Assembly (NCBI GenBank): GCA_913046025.1
Contig: CAJWRP010000179.1
Coordinates: forward strand, 1-5,756
DNA: 5,756 nucleotides
Direction of reading: 5' to 3'
Source of the DNA: an uncultured Chloroflexota bacterium
Lineage (GTDB): Bacteria > Chloroflexota > Dehalococcoidia > SAR202 > UBA11138
A model generated the notes under the pieces. That model searched no databases. It worked only from the letters and a program-made list of their open reading frames with translations, and had not been told where the DNA came from. Shown piece after piece: positions 5,309 through 5,756 of this stretch. Numbering within the stretch: the first letter of the stretch is position 1; every line of letters starts with the position of its first letter. The position numbers were made by a program, and so were the translations under genes.

Positions 5309-5756
5309 CTACCTTCCGTTAGACTTGGAGATAAAATCGATTTGCTCATACAGACCATTGGCCACAGACTCGGGATCGACACCAAGCCAACGGTCTGCAA
5401 TTGTCGAGTATATGCTGCGAAAATCGGTATTGAAATGAAGGTCACCCTCCAAGTGGTCCTTCTCCTTTAGAGACGGGTACTGTCCATATAGTCCGCCGTT
5501 GACCGATCCACCGAGCACGAAAGAGACTCCACCGGACCCATGGTCAGTACCAGCTGAGTTGTCCCGAATTCGTCGGCCAAACTCAGAGAATACGAGCACG
5601 AGAACGTCATTCTCCAATTCGTGCTCTTTCATATCTTCCATGAAGTCGCCCAAAGCATTGGATGTGTCACTCCAGAGCTTGGCGTGTGTCTCCAGCTCGG
5701 CCGCATGCGTGTCAAAGCTGCCGTGCTGTGTGTAGAAGACACGTGTACCCAAGTCA
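5309..5756 (-). CDS. DUF1501 family protein, C-terminal 148 residues (start outside window)
   Basis: DUF1501 (PF07394) proteins belong to the alkaline-phosphatase-like superfamily by fold. Members usually carry a Tat signal peptide and are exported; their substrate is unknown. The visible part begins with DLGTRVFYTQHGSFDTHA and continues with HAKLW, then LVLVFSEFGRRIRDNSAGTDHGSGG, then VLGGSVNGGLYGQYPSL, and near the end TDFRSIYSTIADRWLGVD and YEQIDFI. These are the family's C-terminal hallmarks, including the Asp-His pairs in FDTH and TDHG expected near the metal or active site. The N-terminus lies beyond position 5756, so the signal peptide cannot be checked. The TTG at 5752 is an internal Leu codon, not a start, because family sequence continues upstream of it. 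The DUF1800 gene lies 154 bases downstream on the same strand, so the two are likely co-transcribed. Confidence 0.93.
   Translation of the reverse strand, partial: DLGTRVFYTQHGSFDTHAAELETHAKLWSDTSNALGDFMEDMKEHELENDVLVLVFSEFGRRIRDNSAGTDHGSGGVSFVLGGSVNGGLYGQYPSLKEKDHLEGDLHFNTDFRSIYSTIADRWLGVDPESVANGLYEQIDFISKSNGR

Noticed and set aside
1..5756. A CRISPR array, tRNA or rRNA gene, insertion sequence or defence cassette
   Set aside because: No spaced repeats, transposase motifs, conserved RNA sequences or defence-type domains were found on either strand.

Overview
This looks like a metagenome-type contig with two unlike parts. About the first 490 bases are AT-rich (roughly 30% G+C by eye) and encode, on the minus strand, most of a NADH-quinone oxidoreductase subunit E (NuoE). 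Its wording is that of low-GC marine Alphaproteobacteria (SAR11-like) or mitochondrial NDUFV2. From about 500 onward the G+C rises to roughly 45-58%. The gene content becomes that of an environmental Chloroflexota bacterium, probably SAR202-like: a Thr/Pro-linker surface protein, an NHL beta-propeller of a type I associate with that group, a 3-hydroxyisobutyrate-dehydrogenase-like enzyme, and a DUF1501/DUF1800 pair. The taxonomy is inferred from remembered sequence resemblance, not from a search. The abrupt change in the middle of nuoE most likely marks a chimeric assembly join, although a genuine recombination cannot be excluded.

Layout. 1-~490 (-): nuoE, cut at both ends. ~480-546: junction zone with a short Lys-rich reading frame and a 9-T run. 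547-1398 (+): export-type protein with a Cys-containing beta domain, a Thr/Pro linker and a C-terminal domain, but no signal peptide at the only visible start. 1399-1649: non-coding or weakly coding spacer between convergent genes. 1650-2663 (-): NHL-repeat beta-propeller. 2664-2838: compact divergent promoter region. 2839-3744 (+): NAD(P)-dependent beta-hydroxyacid dehydrogenase. 3741-3757: small inverted repeat holding both stop codons of a convergent pair. 3754-5154 (-): DUF1800 protein. 5155-5308: spacer. 5309-5756 (-): C-terminal part of a DUF1501 protein whose start lies outside the window.

How the genes relate. The DUF1501 and DUF1800 genes run in the same direction and are a well-known neighbour pair of unproven function, so they are probably one transcription unit. 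The NHL propeller and the dehydrogenase are divergently transcribed from a shared 175-bp region and may be co-regulated; no common pathway can be read from the sequence. I found no RNA genes, CRISPR array, insertion sequence or defence system. The oddities that deserve checking are the nuoE junction, the apparently broken start of the 547-1398 gene and the hairpin over the two stop codons.
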